From: Arthrobacter sp. Edens01
Lineage (GTDB): Bacteria > Actinomycetota > Actinomycetes > Actinomycetales > Micrococcaceae
Assembly (NCBI RefSeq): GCF_001307035.1
Contig: NZ_LKIU01000005.1
Coordinates: 854,300 to 918,299 of the forward strand
Direction of reading: 5' to 3'
Length of the DNA stretch: 64,000 nucleotides
Position 1 is the first letter of the stretch. Each line of letters opens with the position of its first letter. Under the pieces are notes generated by a model. It saw only the letters and a program-made list of their open reading frames with translations. It was not told the origin of the DNA and did no database searches. A program made the translations under genes and the position numbers. This document shows, piece after piece, positions 61,913-64,000 of the stretch.

Positions 61913-64000
61913 ATGCAGGACAGGATTCCCGGCGAACTCGACTTTGAGCTAAACCGCCGGATCGGGAAGAAGTCTGCGGACAAGATCGAGAAGCAGCTGG
62001 GGATCACCACCGTGGGGCAGCTGCTGCTCCATGTTCCGCGGCGTTACATGGAGCGTGGAGAACTCACCCGGATATTGGAGCTCCCCTTCGATGAGGACGT
62101 CACCCTGGTGGCCCGGGTGCAGAGCATAAACTCCCGCCGGATGCAGACCCGGAAGGGCATGATCGTGGAAGTCACGGTCACCGATGACGACGACGCCGGC
62201 GCCCTGGGCATGCTGCACCTGACCTTTTTCAACGGCTACAACGCCCTGAAGGACCTGCAGGCGGGAACCCGCGCCATGTTCTCCGGGAAAGTAGGCGTTT
62301 ACAAGGGCCAGCTGACGCTGACCAACCCGAACTACGTACTGCTCAGCGACGAGGCCGACGACGAGGAAGAGGCCAAACGTCCCATCCCGGTCTACCCGGC
62401 CACTGCGAAGCTCACCAGCTGGGAAATCAAGACCACGATCGATGTGCTGCTTGACTCCCTGCAGACCGAACGGCTGCAGGATCCAATTCCGCCTGCCATC
62501 CGGGCCCGCGAACACCTGATGGGCATCGCTGCTGCCTTCGAAGCCATCCACCGCCCCTCCGTGATCGAAGACGCGTACAAGGCCCGGCACCGCTTCCGGT
62601 ATGAGGAAGCACTGGTGCTCCAGACGGCGCTTGCCCGCAGGCATGCCTACACCGCCCAGCAGCACGCCACTGCGCGCCCGCCGGTCCAGGGCGGGCTACT
62701 GGATGCCTTTGATGCCTCCCTGCCCTTTACCCTGACCGCCGGACAGGCAAGCATCGGCGGGGAACTGGCCGCAGACCTCGCGAAGCCACACCCCATGAAC
62801 CGGCTGCTGCAGGGCGAGGTGGGTTCCGGCAAGACGCTGGTGGCACTGCGTGCCATGCTCCAGGTGGTCGACGCCGGGGGACAGGCTGCCCTGCTGGCGC
62901 CCACCGAGGTCCTGGCGGCCCAGCACTATGCCTCGATCACCCGCACACTGGGCCCGCTTGGCCAGGGCGGAATGCTCGGCGGCAGCGAGAACGCCACCCG
63001 CATCACCCTGCTCACCGGATCCATGTCCGCAGCGCAGCGCAAGGCAGCGCTGCTGGAGGCAGCATCAGGTTCTGCAGGGATCGTGATCGGCACACACGCC
63101 CTGCTCTCCGAACACGTCCAGTTCGCGGACCTGGGCCTGGTGGTAGTGGATGAACAGCACCGGTTTGGGGTGGAGCAGCGGGACGTGCTGCGGACGAAGG
63201 GACGCGACAGCACTCCGCACCTGCTGGTCATGACGGCAACCCCGATTCCGCGCACCGTAGCCATGACCGTGTTTGGTGACCTGGACGTTTCGACTTTGAC
63301 GGAACTGCCCGCCGGCCGGGCACCGATCTCCACCTATCTGGCGCCGCTGGCCGACAAGCCGGCCTGGGGGCCGCGGATCTGGGCGCGGGCCCGGGAAGAG
63401 ATCGACGCCGGACGCCAGGTTTACGTGGTCTGCCCCAAGATCGGGGACAAGGAAGAGGAACCGGGAACAGAGCCGGCGCTGCTGGAGGACCTGCCGCAGA
63501 GTACGGCCCAGCGCAACCAGCGGCCGCTGGCATCCGTACTGGAAACAGTCGAGAGGCTGCAGGAGCTCCCGGCGCTGGCCGGCATCCGGCTGGGTATGCT
63601 GCACGGCAGGATGGAGCCGTCGGAAAAGTCAGCCACCATGGAAGCCTTCAACCGCGGTGAGATCGACCTGCTGGTCTCCACCACCGTGATCGAAGTGGGC
63701 GTTGACGTGCACAACGCCACCATGATGGTGATTCTCGACGCCGAGCGGTTCGGCATCTCCCAGCTCCACCAGCTGCGCGGCCGGGTAGGGCGCGGAGGCC
63801 TGCCCGGGACCTGCCTGCTTGTCACGAACCTTGAAAACGGGCACCCAAGCCGGGAACGCCTGGACGCTGTTGCAGCGACTACTGACGGCTTTGAGCTCTC
63901 CCGCCGGGACCTTGAACTGCGCCGCGAAGGGGACATCCTGGGGGCATCCCAGTCCGGTGGCCGTTCCACGCTCAAACTGCTGCGCGCCATCCAGGACGAA
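61913..64000 (+). CDS. recG: ATP-dependent DNA helicase RecG (3' end outside window)
   Basis: The frame runs open for 696 codons from ATG 61913 to the window edge, so the C-terminus is missing. The N-terminal wedge/OB domain has LLLHVPRRYMERGEL and ARVQSINSRRMQTRKG. The helicase core has motif I GEVGSGKTLVAL, the GTHALLSEHVQF segment, motif II VVVDEQHRFGVEQR, motif III MTATPIPRT, motif IV-VI LHGRMEPSEK, TTVIEVGVDVHNAT and QLRGRVGRGG. RecG reverses stalled forks and processes Holliday junctions. Its gene follows the DAK2 gene by 6 nt, the usual actinobacterial order. Confidence 0.97.
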   Translation, partial: MQDRIPGELDFELNRRIGKKSADKIEKQLGITTVGQLLLHVPRRYMERGELTRILELPFDEDVTLVARVQSINSRRMQTRKGMIVEVTVTDDDDAGALGMLHLTFFNGYNALKDLQAGTRAMFSGKVGVYKGQLTLTNPNYVLLSDEADDEEEAKRPIPVYPATAKLTSWEIKTTIDVLLDSLQTERLQDPIPPAIRAREHLMGIAAAFEAIHRPSVIEDAYKARHRFRYEEALVLQTALARRHAYTAQQHATARPPVQGGLLDAFDASLPFTLTAGQASIGGELAADLAKPHPMNRLLQGEVGSGKTLVALRAMLQVVDAGGQAALLAPTEVLAAQHYASITRTLGPLGQGGMLGGSENATRITLLTGSMSAAQRKAALLEAASGSAGIVIGTHALLSEHVQFADLGLVVVDEQHRFGVEQRDVLRTKGRDSTPHLLVMTATPIPRTVAMTVFGDLDVSTLTELPAGRAPISTYLAPLADKPAWGPRIWARAREEIDAGRQVYVVCPKIGDKEEEPGTEPALLEDLPQSTAQRNQRPLASVLETVERLQELPALAGIRLGMLHGRMEPSEKSATMEAFNRGEIDLLVSTTVIEVGVDVHNATMMVILDAERFGISQLHQLRGRVGRGGLPGTCLLVTNLENGHPSRERLDAVAATTDGFELSRRDLELRREGDILGASQSGGRSTLKLLRAIQDE

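Overview
The window is high-GC chromosomal DNA from an actinobacterium, most likely Arthrobacter or a close relative in the Micrococcaceae. The grounds are the housekeeping gene order (gltX, tRNA-Gln/tRNA-Glu, thiL, an NdgR/LtbR-type IclR regulator divergent from leuCD, murA, plsC, gpsA, ddl, a DUF3515-type lipoprotein, a DAK2-domain protein, recG), the frequent GTG/TTG starts and the codon usage. This is recognition by eye; no database search was run. No insertion sequence, CRISPR array, phage or rRNA gene was seen.

Layout. (1) 1-4810: end of an upstream operon (terminator), a fumarylacetoacetate-hydrolase-family enzyme, a small membrane protein, gltX, a HAD phosphatase, then tRNA-Gln(CTG) and tRNA-Glu(CTC) with a clear promoter and terminator. 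(2) 4911-13770: a distinctly AT-richer, four-gene surface-polysaccharide island directly downstream of tRNA-Glu: an asparagine-synthase-like protein, an FkbM methyltransferase with a coiled-coil tail, an 1167-residue multidomain glycosyltransferase, and an alpha/beta-hydrolase fused to a GDSL-like domain. None of the four starts with ATG. (3) 14182-25327: conserved metabolism and envelope genes (DUF1697 protein, thiL, potassium channel, IclR regulator, leuCD, murA, plsC, gpsA, ddl, DUF3515 lipoprotein, LCP ligase), followed by a secreted Pro-rich membrane-anchored protein (25333-26034). (4) 26112-60414: a roughly 34-kb cell-wall glycopolymer locus. It holds two GT4 enzymes, a TagG/TagH-like ABC exporter, a UDP-ManNAc-type dehydrogenase, giant fused glycosyltransferases, two serine-hydrolase proteins, two WecB-type epimerases, four proteins with CDP-glycerol glycerophosphotransferase (TagF-like) domains and one nucleotidyltransferase. 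(5) 60491-64000: a small membrane protein, a DAK2 protein and recG, which runs off the window.

How the genes fit together. WecB epimerases and the WecC-like dehydrogenase would supply UDP-ManNAc and UDP-ManNAcA. The nucleotidyltransferase at 53593 may supply an activated CDP or other NDP donor. The GT2, GT4 and TagF-like proteins would build a phosphodiester-containing glycopolymer, the TagGH-like ABC pair would export it, and the LCP protein at 24329 could attach it to peptidoglycan. Three serine hydrolases of one type (in the island, at 38415 and at 41071) sit beside CgeB-like glycosyltransferases and may trim, transfer or remove acyl groups. No initiating TagO/WecA-type transferase and no obvious TagD are visible here.

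The most unusual content is the set of modular multidomain proteins. A CgeB-like domain recurs in three proteins with different partner domains. A GT2-like domain has lost its acidic motif in one of them, and another degenerate GT2 domain fronts a TagF-like enzyme. The hydrolase and GDSL-like domains occur in opposite orders in two proteins. A TPR-TagF-GT4 fusion carries an in-frame hexanucleotide repeat as its interdomain linker.
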